From Deltaproteobacteria bacterium (GTDB lineage: Bacteria > Desulfobacterota > Desulfarculia > Adiutricales > Adiutricaceae), in contig JAISRZ010000085.1 of assembly GCA_031273455.1 (NCBI GenBank), forward strand, positions 1 to 64,000: a stretch of 64,000 bases of DNA. Direction: 5' to 3'. The position numbers and the translations under genes were made by a program. Below are positions 41,801 through 48,545 of the stretch, one piece after another. The notes beneath the pieces are model-generated. The model saw nothing but the letters and a program-made list of their open reading frames with translations, was not told the origin of the DNA and searched no databases. The number at the start of each line of letters is the position of its first letter. Within the stretch, counting starts at the first letter, position 1.

Positions 41801-43994
41801 CATTTCGCGCGCTATCAATATAACCAGTGATTTCTTTTTCGAGATTATCAACTAAATCTTTAGAGACGATAGCGGAATCGCTATCGATAGGTTTAGGAAC
41901 TGTAATAGTTTGTCCATCAGCGGTTATAGCCTCAGTTACATCACTAGTAGGCGCGCTTTCGTTTTTATCGTTAATACCAAAAATAGATAAAATACTTTCC
42001 ATTCCATCTTGAAGAGACGCGTTAGCGCCGTTTTTAAACGCCTTTATAAGCGCTTGTAAATTTAACGCCTGTTGTGGACTGATAAAACCACCCAATTCGA
42101 TATAGCGATCTATCATCGAAATAAGAGCTTGGAACGCTCCTATCCCAGGACGATTAGCGATTTCCGTTAAGCTAGTCGCGAGATCAGCGGGGGTAGGAGC
42201 TGGTCCTTGTGAATTAGGTCCTTGAGGATTGGGTCCTTGCGGACTAGGTCCTTGAGGCCCAGGTAGTTGGGGTTGAGGCCCAGGTAATTGAGGCTGTGGC
42301 CCTGGCCCTTGAGGCTGTGGCCCTGGCCCAGGTAATTGTTGTTGAGTCCCAGGACCTTGGGGCTGTGGCCCAGGTCCTTGAGGTTGAGTCCCAGGTCCTT
42401 GAGGTTGAGTCCCTGGTCCTTGAGGATTAGTTCCTTGAGGCGTAGGTGGGGGTAGTGGGTTACTACGGCGGCGAACGCCACCTACCATGCCCATACCTAT
42501 GGACATGACACCGCCTTCGACAGCTCCACTTAACACGCGGTCAATTTGAGACACACCAGGTTGAGAGTTATAACCAGCTCGTTTTTCTCCTTCCGATAAC
42601 GCCCATTCGTCACCACCCTCTTGGATAGCTTCGCCAAGAATGTTTCGTCCAACACGATAAGAATAACCACCGAGTCCAGCTAGAGCTTTACCAAGCGTTA
42701 ATTTACCAGCGGCGGCGCCAGCGTTAGGAGCTGGAGCTATGAGTTTACCTAAAGCGTTTTTTAAAGGACCAGCTATTTTGCTAATCAGTGAAGGACTTAG
42801 GGACTGGGCGGTGGACCCCATAATAAGCGCTATAACGCTCTTATCTAAAACGGCGCCAAACACACCATTAGTGATAAAGCCCATCACCGCGGAAAAGTCC
42901 GAAGCCATATCTCTTATGGTTAAACGCGCTTGTTCGGGAGTTAAACCGTTTTTAATTAATTCTTGATAAGCTGGGTTTTTAGTTATATCCTCATAACCAA
43001 ACGCTTTCATTATTTTGTCATGGTCAGCGCCTTTGGATTGTAAAGCTTTATAAACATCGGAATTGACTAGCTTTTCCATATTTGGATAAAGCTGTTCAAA
43101 ATTAGCGGTGGACTCACCCCAAAGCTGGACTGAGCCCGTAAGTCCTATAGCGCCAGTCCCAGCTAAAAAACTGCCGAAGCGATTAAGACTACCAACCCCT
43201 TGCGCTCCTTGGAATAGTTTACCAACACCCTTGACTCTGGTTAAAAACCGTAAGCCTTTAATCGCGCCCATGCTAGGTAGCATGTATGGAGCTAGCTCCG
43301 CCATGTCACCCAACATATAAAGAGCTTTTCTCGAGGTCGGGGTAAATGAGTCGAAATATAAAGCCGCTTTGGGACTAATTGTCCCCATAGGAGTATTGGC
43401 TAATTCTCTTTCTCTTAGTTGCTCATCAGCTCCAAGAGCTGTCGCGCCTCTAATTTTTTCAAAATATTGTTGGCCTTCTAGCGCGAATTCGCCAGCCTTT
43501 TGTTTAGCCTTTTGCTGGATTTCTGGGTCATCTGGATATAAAAGACGACTACCATATTCAAGACCAGCTCCTATGGTGTCAGCGCCAAACCTAACTAAAG
43601 AGGCCAGACCACGGGATCCTATATAAGCTAAGCTACTAGTGTCTTCAATAGCGGACCTAGCCGCGTTTAATGGTTCATTAACAGCCGTATTGATCGCGGA
43701 TAACGCTAATTGTTGAGCTTCATAATCTGTAGGGAACGCCTCTAAAACTTGAGAGCGCGCCTTAGCTAAAACACCCTGAGCGATCTCTTCTTTTTGCGCC
43801 AAGCTTCCTAGGGTAAAATCAGGGTTTTCAGTTTTTTTCCTAACATCAGCGATAATATCAGAAATTCTAGCGTTAGCTTGCTTCTTATCTTGATATTCAT
43901 AAAGCTTGACCAAATCATCTAGCTTCGGACCTTGCGTGGTCGGAGCGTACTGAACGGTCGGCATTTTAGGAGTTAGGTCTATAAATTGAACCAT
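29829..43994 (-). CDS. giant polyvalent virion protein, 4,721 aa, with ART, two zincin-like domains, a sigma-70-like region and LPD38-like C-terminus
   Basis: One 14.2-kb frame, the largest gene here. Order, with approximate residues: 1-510 helical with hydrophobic stretches (GSFLAGTGAIGLTG); 515-605 PQGPG linker; 1188-1228 first YTYDP repeat; 1325-1835 ADP-ribosyltransferase of the ART-PolyVal type (YHGTAATNIEKF, GRGFYFTE, LLAWDEPLSAQPP, GIPGHRFYSGSTR); about 1850-1990 zincin with IIHEFNHDLIHR; 1995-2105 Pro-rich; then an acidic linker; 2380-2710 sigma-70-like; 2768 second repeat; about 3195 second zincin LLHETGHFIQDLL; 3485 third repeat; about 3780-3870 coiled coil; about 4380 membrane-like span and poly-Asp, like LPD38. 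Polyvalent proteins are packaged and ejected with DNA to act on the new host. Confidence 0.9.
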   Translation of the reverse strand: MVQFIDLTPKMPTVQYAPTTQGPKLDDLVKLYEYQDKKQANARISDIIADVRKKTENPDFTLGSLAQKEEIAQGVLAKARSQVLEAFPTDYEAQQLALSAINTAVNEPLNAARSAIEDTSSLAYIGSRGLASLVRFGADTIGAGLEYGSRLLYPDDPEIQQKAKQKAGEFALEGQQYFEKIRGATALGADEQLRERELANTPMGTISPKAALYFDSFTPTSRKALYMLGDMAELAPYMLPSMGAIKGLRFLTRVKGVGKLFQGAQGVGSLNRFGSFLAGTGAIGLTGSVQLWGESTANFEQLYPNMEKLVNSDVYKALQSKGADHDKIMKAFGYEDITKNPAYQELIKNGLTPEQARLTIRDMASDFSAVMGFITNGVFGAVLDKSVIALIMGSTAQSLSPSLISKIAGPLKNALGKLIAPAPNAGAAAGKLTLGKALAGLGGYSYRVGRNILGEAIQEGGDEWALSEGEKRAGYNSQPGVSQIDRVLSGAVEGGVMSIGMGMVGGVRRRSNPLPPPTPQGTNPQGPGTQPQGPGTQPQGPGPQPQGPGTQQQLPGPGPQPQGPGPQPQLPGPQPQLPGPQGPSPQGPNPQGPNSQGPAPTPADLATSLTEIANRPGIGAFQALISMIDRYIELGGFISPQQALNLQALIKAFKNGANASLQDGMESILSIFGINDKNESAPTSDVTEAITADGQTITVPKPIDSDSAIVSKDLVDNLEKEITGYIDSARNEGHELSLGFQALSLYAFTKASGMTNAQFAAFKQILLRLYQAEKQLALSGQNAAPLSQASLDRIMNIIRAIRDQYKATNQLVDPMFLGAVQSFGDNVRNGSVTEASVAAYEELFKNFYSEIAGVAPSSEPIVDNPSEQFQILVGLFNNALNAIDQNNANANIVAKIQETLSAFQKGLIDYPKALNDITVLTTSLMAGEIQSSTEDIEAIDNTNLPPELEAGKDTPIGKLILKIYDIYKAAGIMPDPRFKRTADKAFRDYANGGSKYNAEIYLDRMKRYHIDALRLTGQKPKGEGAFFEDNKESNIDEYFRQYMDQLENRLERIISRDSSSTYSRDITERYVAVSNAYENSPKSQASRVEYAKAVASLIDEVMADNGYETDYRAIDNNGIWNPRLDTQVSGPSKAGARVGGPPESLYFDDDIPPNGKELVTKLRDSAQMAAQNISQITYDPNKGTYRAGNIEYTYDPNTDSFSYQKTVNGKSKTYKLVKSSSIHKELKAYQAANPPGTSTSPNQAPESGQASESQSPTRSLAETLTDRLVNEGGFSAEEATPAATLVAATLQRQADYLGVDPALILNDIEISRNAPISEVLDNVLNQIAYHGTAATNIEKFDYAFLSTGEGGQAFGRGFYFTEIVGLARHYKDIALRKNKYANTQHAQALMRHIYDEAVSRFDGSKEAARELAPSFLQIDSLLYHVIKRERKQDGKYEVFLKDNERNELRVSPDAPAIHYYINKALENFYSMGGAFTSEQLESNAFIQVLKDIITAFSAIEDSNSKSDILDSAMIADVDETIGAYPFERLLESFNNNKYSYISTYDYYKDHPTELKADTINMLELHGENYINTGEHFIQVGVYNKNAETNPDLDSDIRNLLSRILNQKGRIGDPLSFFTDNDANTETIKNNNLFMGWDSYKQDIINNSNEEVQRKPITVSLVIDNMGTDVYSYHNIFSDIEDILLDRVNTQDFVDYWNIPSTLLISPNKGMVYAVTLPEDTELLAWDEPLSAQPPKVKQAIANIEKKLRAEIQDASLFEIFNDNVTGAEFYRGLTSYFNKGSRRVSQSARTNELFMAEGIPGHRFYSGSTRHTEGEKKYNFVIWDTDRITEITPTQFQGENDVIKGYINFKPSGLTSINFTDKADVSTIIHEFNHDLIHRALNALRYDQVLPEFRQTLERDMDTLAQFAGLESWRNWNNDAYEVIAQAFERYVREGKAPNSALEAVFKTLKKLLIQIYKSVTELGKPLTPEVREVFDRMLAESEASATPESESSPTPETPAPAPVAPEPTSEPPAPKPTPEPPAPTPKSEPPAPKPEAPAPKPTPEPPAPKPEAPKPTPEPPAPKPTPEAPKPEPPTPPAPTSVAAEPKPPTPPAPTSVAAEPESSTPQPFKVENSPFTDIVDYTEISDLIPDLTSEKIDLSLHRLGTVLDSDNPYVYYMDGFVFVIMADGDISVQEYENSDIDWVDAIEHDRIMKAFRTRHERIDNQDTGTDQPVEGDTQTSSVQAGSSDTQETASSSEGTTSPRVRGLEVPPTGPTEGDGSNNQPNDRTGRNAAERDGEPTGTNQESAESGGKRSDTDSRRDGDEGPSGNASETAEGTELDEEESDEATGQEDEDGGETTPEASDEEAEKLTSTNLFKYINSLKDPKALLTTTEGVKALYELAGTVVGHYYKGQIRNKSNFEELQHEAAVRIIEALRKNSWDPNKGKLTTWLFGRGLNGIQDYFRSVGQASTIYLPQHLAKIKQRIGKALSTDPSFAAAYGKISDTNIEKRSTIDDQYNESLETEESTNTEDFVDSDLENFADIDKENIPSIAKEIADYLNSQPNVKTKVTAAEVKEVLEITKPMDSLERPLGEDSDADTVGGVIKDPEGKPAYDLLSLKQNTKTGRYLSERYLLRQLRRQFPDPNSDARKIFDLLLKNGFNGTEFEGKDYLNPPTFNAKGERVLKKLTNVALAKAFEAAYGQEINDRRAGALKKQIEASLKHRVAALIQAVQAYNNDDSVSVDLAYEKALQTNDTGLTVYDVDIALLTGEAEVPITFNYDLQGNGNLVEVTYSKYGGFTYKSGDKTIKIKSPKLLAELWDFAKIDKKPIEWDSAVSVLFQRGKRDENSSLAMNPPTSNRALALDPIVKALANLIFSNAPKNVRISSNSRPLNPNLVWIPQSISKPFVLSTVQDDSATFYKIFKLVTDWAQVYGGINQKGINSLWNTIYKNGSIIPSRSQISKVSSSFQNNILDLLYDIADKINNLTATYITNVKQDVTDRIEDSIKRKKSTKAPFTAEDLRRYDPNSALYGDILDKHLATLRADIRLLSATYTVRGNTLTLNGDTIKDLVEPFIHNITAGGENYFFHLHLFHPDIPNYTTDLDETKSRDRLKNDLIAIYKAVIKGRNHILSDYKKEIEFFLKVTDNVFQTLADILTANGKPTTRAKLRNIIKYQSESLSSGYNGLFYPYSKIIAIDPNAPNIQYGRALVTLLHETGHFIQDLLIYLHHIGFVEATNLLQSVWIGSNADISPVPFMPDSSKDWQDFDNYNKSPVEIWANAFANAILAGLTDNHSMNQEALALSIPDKQLFANQSYATGAFIRDKNIGALLNDQQIFIADHWLFNDTINHLLKGTYDPSNIRLNGIPIGSPTVRNTGFSPGRSLASRSLGDSALYSGGKRSSWEANRLSRRGRELGSESDIQSSFSSETLSKQYNRQDSGRESVAGLSQFTETSEGYVGERTTRPSASTFRDTSIKSRDRERGPAVDSGKPLSEETRSGISQASNHTLTLDGVTYTYDPATDTFTYEKKGKTYQVKNNKLKERLKTALAADPQDPGEVLFQRHQRESDKLKHRAGRRAGPTSDEVGLTNTMDPAEPQDPPPPPVPSQESTLGSIVRGVKELWEAIVDAINDIIKEIRPPVVRVIPPVELRGLPARMEELANKLYALIEAERDLAAAEGKIDTPESQYGGRTMVVNPLANAELYKSKSIAVRSALEDYQALFREWVADVVHVYGADGKRGTPEDSALLNALSLAYPTSKQLFERYQKDILVPISKWIRTKSKALGMTPKEVRELVNYVGTVNHILVEGAEAFRSLLVDDVNGETQKLEKAENALKEVKKQARIKQLADKAGLEQLLAKAKTEDERVDIRVKIALLEHQDKDKIREATEKVTESKSKLNLYETILTVYDAYQATGKPVILTKAQADTLRQISPGATANEGYIPPVAGGISLPEAARMWKDFQKNFTDAELTEMVEMTTKGFERLNLELLKKGLKLREEQVGGFDFTAYVPLSTYIPNPMAENNQDSEHIANPAKLDYSRNGSLTRADGALNILERHIAQVALDIGHRDFTYHLNKLYELLEKSGNTRHLERVELKPNSKASVKESQRAAALALAPGYLYKEKTVDDKGQVTTKVYKITYLNPENEEETIAMRKAMSEFQNRSKFLATMANFNKWTGQWFTKARALFSPVASFKDFGERSVNMFARGTYFKEDGTLVQGPEVLATQSRLLMNPDLMSVYAAAQFGRELPNNKFRQYWKELQDSPAILTWLDHLSSTSDQIISKRERSALEEALIATKSALKIDKAIEGVNWYNNLFNTFPIFLQYVAFRESQVARKDAEAYTLDAMNYFKRGTIEPVGSAMFVFFRAIVQGGANMLRAFNPTTKFTPMERARGSIAGAGLLFAGLMLTSFLRGMSDDDDDDKENPYDALPLNTISNYMCLFQKDGTFLKVPIPFGVPHFMWTMAQVFDRFGRGQMSAPDAIYNSIMGFHKQILPDTFPAWQPTDDIAAWIFQTFAPQAIRPFMDVAVNKNYWGGTLNYGNRAPGIRDFEKGRTGTPEVWHNIAAWLHDNAHLDVTPETVRHILQYYAYGPFQGLVAAMEASSLYDPEFTSTRQDIGPLGTALGASILYGARPNVPQTLYFREKRRIEEILTDRGIRTTSPDTKPGEKADLVSKNMRKGGMPDSDIRLYLKIIEVDKELKKVNETLRDQVKKFRGRDMSDDFLKNAFKNAERGKQNLYESILGFI

Positions 43995-43996
43995 GA

Positions 43997-44728
43997 TTAA
44001 ACCTTTGACAATAAAGCGAGTAGTTGTTGATCGTAAACAGACGGTTGACTAGAAAACAAAGAAGCTCTAAGAATAGACTCAGCCTCATCTATCTTAAGGG
44101 ACAGAGCCATTAACTTACCTCGAAGCTCTTCATCATACGCCTGGAATTTACTAAACAAATTCATGTCTTCTTGACTCTGAGCTAGGGCGACGCCTGGCGT
44201 CCCTTGGGGCGTAATCATCTTAAGTAGAGAAACGCCAGGGTTATTAAAAAAGCTATTAGGGTCGAATTCAGGAACCTGAGCGTCCATCGCGGATCCTAGA
44301 CTTGGAGCGGATGAAAGCGGACCTCCACCGCTATGGTCACCACCCTTTTGAAAAGCTACCCAAGTATTTTTAATCTTAGGAATAGCGGCGTTGTAATCGC
44401 CTTTAAGAACATCATCAAGGGCGCCTAGCTGGTCTAGAAGAGCTAAAGCTCCAACGTCCTGGTTCTGGGGACTAAAGTTTTCAAATCCGTATTGACGAGC
44501 CAAACCGTTCCAGGTGGAATTTAAAAACTGATAACGACCAGCGGCGGTCGAGCCCTGGATTTTCATGTTAGGGTGTTGGTCCCCAGAAAACTGACGCCCA
44601 GTGTACTGAGTGTTGTAACCGTTGTTATCATACTGAGCGGTCCCTTCAGCTCTAGCGATCATATCTAGACCACCCCGAGCGTTAGGATCGTTAAGCAGAG
44701 CTTCTAATTCTTGTCTGGATCTAGCCAT
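43997..44728 (-). CDS. virion lytic transglycosylase, lambda R (GH104) type
   Basis: A 243-aa protein. Residues 1-135 match the lambda R fold: LDMIARAEGT with the catalytic Glu, a Tyr/Gly-rich loop, HPNMKIQGSTAAGRYQFLNS, FSPQNQDVGALALLDQLGAL and IKNTWVAFQ. It cuts the glycan strand of peptidoglycan. The C-terminal 110 residues (after GGDHSGGG) are unrelated and helical. It lies between virion genes, not in a lysis cassette, so it probably opens the wall during DNA ejection. It ends 2 nt before the giant gene's ATG and overlaps the upstream gene by 1 nt (TAATG). Confidence 0.88.
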   Translation of the reverse strand: MARSRQELEALLNDPNARGGLDMIARAEGTAQYDNNGYNTQYTGRQFSGDQHPNMKIQGSTAAGRYQFLNSTWNGLARQYGFENFSPQNQDVGALALLDQLGALDDVLKGDYNAAIPKIKNTWVAFQKGGDHSGGGPLSSAPSLGSAMDAQVPEFDPNSFFNNPGVSLLKMITPQGTPGVALAQSQEDMNLFSKFQAYDEELRGKLMALSLKIDEAESILRASLFSSQPSVYDQQLLALLSKV

Positions 44729-46482
44729 TAGCTTATCCCAAATAAAGAAATGATGTTATCTAATCCATAAGCATGTGACGCTCTATTAGGAGTAAATCCA
44801 TTAGCGTCTATATAACTCTGAATATTATTAAATATCCTTTCATAAAGACTATCAGGGATATTTTTATTTTGAATAAGAGCCCTATAATCTTTTTGAGATA
44901 AACCCTTAAACAATTCAGGTAAACTTATATCAGACGTGGTCAACCACATGTCTCTAAGCTGTTCATTGCCAAACTGCGTGACTTGTAAGAACGCCAATTC
45001 TTGAAGATCTTGGTCACTACGTAGAGGAAATAAAGTTCCATCTGGAAAACGAATTATGTCACCCGCCGCTAAATCCCCACTTTTATCAAGCGTGTTAATG
45101 TCATGCGTTCTACCTTGTGACGTAGATAGGGGAACTAGTAAGTCCTCGCTAGGAGGGCTATCTGGAGCAGGATACGGATACGGTAGAGTTTCCACAGGCA
45201 AGGGCCTATCTGAATTAGGATCAGGATACGGATACGGATACGGTAGAGTTTCCACAGGATATGGTAGAGTATCCCTAGGCAATTGAGGTCCAGGTATAGG
45301 CCCAGGAGATTCAGGCCCAGTCAAATTTCCCCTAACTTGAGGGGTAGTAGTCCGTGACGGAGGTCCAGGTATAGGCCCAGGAGATTCTGGCCCAGTTAAG
45401 TCCCCTCTAACTTGAGGGGTAGTAGTCCGTGGTGGAGGTCCAGGTATAGGCCCAGGAGATTCTGGCCCAGTTAAGTCCCCTCTAACTTGAGGTCCACTAG
45501 GCGCTGGCGCTGGCGGTAGTGTCGCGGAATTTTGTTTATATCCACCATGTCTAGATTCTACTGGTGGCGTATACACATTACCTGGTTTTTCTGGAGCGCC
45601 AGTCCAATAATCCCAGGCGGTGACAAGAGCGTCATAAGCGTTTCCGATAAGACCTTTATCTTCAGGTTGTATATTTGTAGTATCAACATTATTTCTAATT
45701 TCATTAAACCATGTCATTAACTCTGTACGGTCTTTTGGAGGTCTCTTATACCGCTTAGTAAACTCAGCCTCAAGAGCCCCAAGCTGATCTTTAATCGGCA
45801 ACTGATCTATAATATTGATAAAAGAGTCATCAGGGCGATTGGGACTCTTAGGGTTTTTATTCCATCTGTCTGGATCAACGGCGTATGTATTACCATTATC
45901 AACTAATCGATCCGCGTACCTTTTAGCTTCCTGAGCGAACTCTTCAGGCGTAGGCTTCCGACCATGCTGTTTCTCAAAATCATTAATAATTTGTTGCGCT
46001 TGTCCCGCTTTAGAATCTCTAGGATTAACGTTCGGGGGAGGCATAGTTATATCTGTTTTCGGGGGTGTCGTTTCCGTAGATCCTCCACCGCCAGAGCCAG
46101 AGCCACCTTTGCCACCACCAGCGCCACCGCTTCCACCAGCTCCACCACCTCCACCAGCTCCGCCGCCAAAGCTACCGCTTCTTTGTTGTCCCCTATAGTC
46201 CCATTCCTTATTTTGCTCGGCTAACGCGCGTAACATATTTTTCATGTAATTTTCATGATACGTCCTAGCGTTGCCTTTTTGAACATCGGCCCATGCTCTA
46301 GCGTTTTCCGTAAAACCAGGTTGAGCCAATTCACGTAGCTCTAGGTTCATCGCGTTTTCAGCGTTGTCCATCCCAGCTTTGTAGATTTCCTCATACTTAG
46401 CTCGGTCGTTCCAGTTAGCGGATATCGCCGCTTCCCGGCCTTGCATATAAGGAGTGAATATATCTGGTAGAAAAATAGCCAT
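44728..46482 (-). CDS. Gly/Pro-rich internal virion protein candidate
   Basis: A 584-aa protein. The helical N-terminus (1-95) has ANWNDRAKYEEIYKAGMDNA. It is followed by a poly-Gly/Ser stretch (about 102-140), a helical part (about 160-290) and three near-identical copies of QVRGDLTGPESPGPIPGP (about 330-405). A PYPxPxP/VETLPYPYPYP stretch comes next, then a folded C-terminal 130 residues (DLAAGDIIRFPDGTLFPL). No family recognised. Its position just before the lytic enzyme and giant protein fits an internal or ejection protein. Confidence 0.7.
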   Translation of the reverse strand: MAIFLPDIFTPYMQGREAAISANWNDRAKYEEIYKAGMDNAENAMNLELRELAQPGFTENARAWADVQKGNARTYHENYMKNMLRALAEQNKEWDYRGQQRSGSFGGGAGGGGGAGGSGGAGGGKGGSGSGGGGSTETTPPKTDITMPPPNVNPRDSKAGQAQQIINDFEKQHGRKPTPEEFAQEAKRYADRLVDNGNTYAVDPDRWNKNPKSPNRPDDSFINIIDQLPIKDQLGALEAEFTKRYKRPPKDRTELMTWFNEIRNNVDTTNIQPEDKGLIGNAYDALVTAWDYWTGAPEKPGNVYTPPVESRHGGYKQNSATLPPAPAPSGPQVRGDLTGPESPGPIPGPPPRTTTPQVRGDLTGPESPGPIPGPPSRTTTPQVRGNLTGPESPGPIPGPQLPRDTLPYPVETLPYPYPYPDPNSDRPLPVETLPYPYPAPDSPPSEDLLVPLSTSQGRTHDINTLDKSGDLAAGDIIRFPDGTLFPLRSDQDLQELAFLQVTQFGNEQLRDMWLTTSDISLPELFKGLSQKDYRALIQNKNIPDSLYERIFNNIQSYIDANGFTPNRASHAYGLDNIISLFGIS

Positions 46483-46487
46483 AGTAA

Positions 46488-47294
46488 TTACTCAAATGTA
46501 TGTGGCGTAGTCGCTTGTTGATTATTCGTTGGAGTCATCGCCACTCCAGCTGAAGATGATTGCATCACATGAGCAGGATAAGATGTAGCGAAACGATTTC
46601 TTACATAACCTAAAAAACCGAAGGCGCCATTAGTGGCCGCTTGGTTAGCTTGCGCGGCGTGACCTAATAAATCAGCGGCTAACCCTGAAAACTTAGAAGC
46701 GTTGGCTAGATTGTTACGACCGATATTTAGAAGACTAGCCTGAATATTGAACCTCTGGTCTTCTTCCTCAATAATCATTCGCTCTTCACTACGATAACCA
46801 AAGTTCACCGAATCATCTAAGAAGATATTTTTTTCTGTTTCTAAATCAGCGTTAGGACAAAGACAGTACTTTTTAGCTAACGTATCAAATTCCTTTTGCG
46901 CTTGCCCGAAACTAAGTTCCACAAATTGCGTGTAGTCACTTTTAGCTTTCGGATAGTTTGCCGTAACCACAGGTGTCGTTAAATTCTCAGCTATCTGAGC
47001 GTTTTCCAAGGGACGATATTTTTGGTTAAATCTATCCCATTCTTCCTGAGCTATATTAGCGTAGCCTTTAGCTATCTCATAACGGAGCTTAAAAATCCTC
47101 ATCTGCTCCGCGGCTGACCAGACTCCCACAGCGAAAGCGATAACGGATAAAATGGCGTGTAGAGCGGTCTGGCCGATAGTGCTATATTCAGGCGCGGCCC
47201 AATGACAAAAACTAGTGTGAGTCTCTAGTTTAGGCATTTGGAACATTTGGTTGCCCAAATATACTGGACCAGTAAAACTAGCGCCAACGCTCAT
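46488..47294 (-). CDS. internal-virion-like membrane-active protein, paralogue B
   Basis: A 268-aa protein with one hydrophobic helix (about 42-60: ALHAILSVIAFAVGVW) followed by a helical body. Conserved with the 271-aa protein at 47728-48543: RPLENAQIAE vs APLEDKELNE, VNFGYRSEERMIIEEE vs MGLGYRNERNRLMIMEM, GAFGFLGYVRNRF vs GYFSFLGYSRERQ. I chose the ATG at 47294, which overlaps the previous stop as ATGA; a GTG at 47303 is in frame. Small Ala-rich membrane proteins at this locus in podoviruses are usually ejection proteins; that is inference. Confidence 0.75.
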   Translation of the reverse strand: MSVGASFTGPVYLGNQMFQMPKLETHTSFCHWAAPEYSTIGQTALHAILSVIAFAVGVWSAAEQMRIFKLRYEIAKGYANIAQEEWDRFNQKYRPLENAQIAENLTTPVVTANYPKAKSDYTQFVELSFGQAQKEFDTLAKKYCLCPNADLETEKNIFLDDSVNFGYRSEERMIIEEEDQRFNIQASLLNIGRNNLANASKFSGLAADLLGHAAQANQAATNGAFGFLGYVRNRFATSYPAHVMQSSSAGVAMTPTNNQQATTPHTFE

Positions 47295-47731
47295 AAAACC
47301 CACTCCATTTCCATACGAGGTAAACCATCAACGGTTTCCGAGCCAGGGATATATTTCTTAGTTTTAACCCCCACGTTATCGCAGATTCTCATAGCCATTA
47401 ATTGTCTAGCGCAACTAATGACTTTAACATTGATAATTCCATGTTCTTTAAACCAAGCTCTAGCTACCCTAAAAGCTTCTAAAGCTTTACCCTCTTCATT
47501 CCAAATATTTAACTCAAGATACGAATCGACAATATCGTAGGTAGTCGAAAGCCACTTTCCAAATAAAGCTCCAACTATTTCATTGTCGTCCTTCACTAAT
47601 AAAAGAGAGTTATCGTCATCAGAGTGAAACCGAATAACATCTTCAGAAGTGACGGTCCTTTGACTATAGTAAGAAAGTCGAGCCGCGACCAGCTCAAATT
47701 CATTCTTTATGGGTGTAATACTAATACTCAA
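47291..47731 (-). CDS. GNAT-like protein, copy B
   Basis: A 146-aa protein with a probable GNAT acetyltransferase fold: strand pair NSLLLVKDDNEIVGALFGKW, then YLELNIWNEEGKALEAFRVA and a helix, then VKVISCARQLMAMRICDNVG. The acetyl-CoA loop (Q/RxxGxG/A) is not clear, so catalysis is doubtful. GNAT-fold proteins beside internal virion proteins occur in several podoviruses. It overlaps both neighbours (ATGA on each side) and forms a duplicated pair with the gene after it. Confidence 0.6.
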   Translation of the reverse strand: MSISITPIKNEFELVAARLSYYSQRTVTSEDVIRFHSDDDNSLLLVKDDNEIVGALFGKWLSTTYDIVDSYLELNIWNEEGKALEAFRVARAWFKEHGIINVKVISCARQLMAMRICDNVGVKTKKYIPGSETVDGLPRMEMEWVL

Positions 47732-48543
47732 TCTGGTTCCCTACCGATAAAGTCTATAATACTTTGCCAAAACGAAGGTTCAGGTTTCTTTTCTGGCTCT
47801 GGCGCGGCTTGCGACTCTTGTCCTTTTAAAGCTGGGTCAGATGGTTGACGATATTTTTCAGGTATATATGTCTTTTGGACAGGATATAAAGTCTTTTGTC
47901 TTTCTCGACTATAACCAAGAAAACTAAAATATCCACCCGCGGCCGCGCCAGCTTGATTAGCTAAACTACCAAACAGTTTGCCAGCCAATGAGCCATAAAG
48001 AACGCTGGCTCCAGCCATGTCACGACCTCTGGCTAAGACTACTTCTTTCCGTTTCCACCTACGCATCTCCATAATCATAAGTCTATTTCGCTCATTACGA
48101 TAACCTAAACCCATAGAAGCGCTTAAGACCCGTCCAGAAAGTTTAGCGTAGTCTCTAAGTTTTTCTCCTATCGCTCCAGTCTCGTAGGGACTGTAGCATT
48201 TAATAGCCTCATAACCTTTGTTCTTTAGTAACGCCTTGCCTAAAGCCAAAGACCGGCCAATAGCCATATCATAATGCGGTTCTGTCTTAACATCCGCGTT
48301 TACTTCGTTTAGCTCTTTATCTTCTAACGGAGCGAATCCCGAGTTATACCAATCACGCCAGTTCCTAGCTATCTGATAATACTGCCTAGCTAGGTCCATC
48401 TGCTTACTAGAAATTTCAGCCGAGGCTACCGTATTAATAGCGGTCAAGGCCGCGGCCGCCACTTGCCACAAGCCTCCTACGGCTATACGTCCCGCGTCAG
48501 TCTCACCATGAAATATGCGACATGGATCCGCTATTATGGTCAT
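47728..48543 (-). CDS. internal-virion-like membrane-active protein, paralogue A
   Basis: A 271-aa protein, paralogue of 46488-47294. The hydrophobic part (about 21-45) is AVGGLWQVAAAALTAINTVA. A helical body and an Ala/Gly stretch follow (LFGSLANQAGAAAGGYFSFL). Its own C-terminal tail is Pro/Glu-rich (AAPEPEKKPEPSFWQSIIDF). It is probably an internal virion protein involved in DNA ejection, judged by hydrophobicity, locus and duplication. It follows its GNAT-like partner by 2 nt. Confidence 0.75.
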   Translation of the reverse strand: MTIIADPCRIFHGETDAGRIAVGGLWQVAAAALTAINTVASAEISSKQMDLARQYYQIARNWRDWYNSGFAPLEDKELNEVNADVKTEPHYDMAIGRSLALGKALLKNKGYEAIKCYSPYETGAIGEKLRDYAKLSGRVLSASMGLGYRNERNRLMIMEMRRWKRKEVVLARGRDMAGASVLYGSLAGKLFGSLANQAGAAAGGYFSFLGYSRERQKTLYPVQKTYIPEKYRQPSDPALKGQESQAAPEPEKKPEPSFWQSIIDFIGREPD

Positions 48544-48545
48544 AC

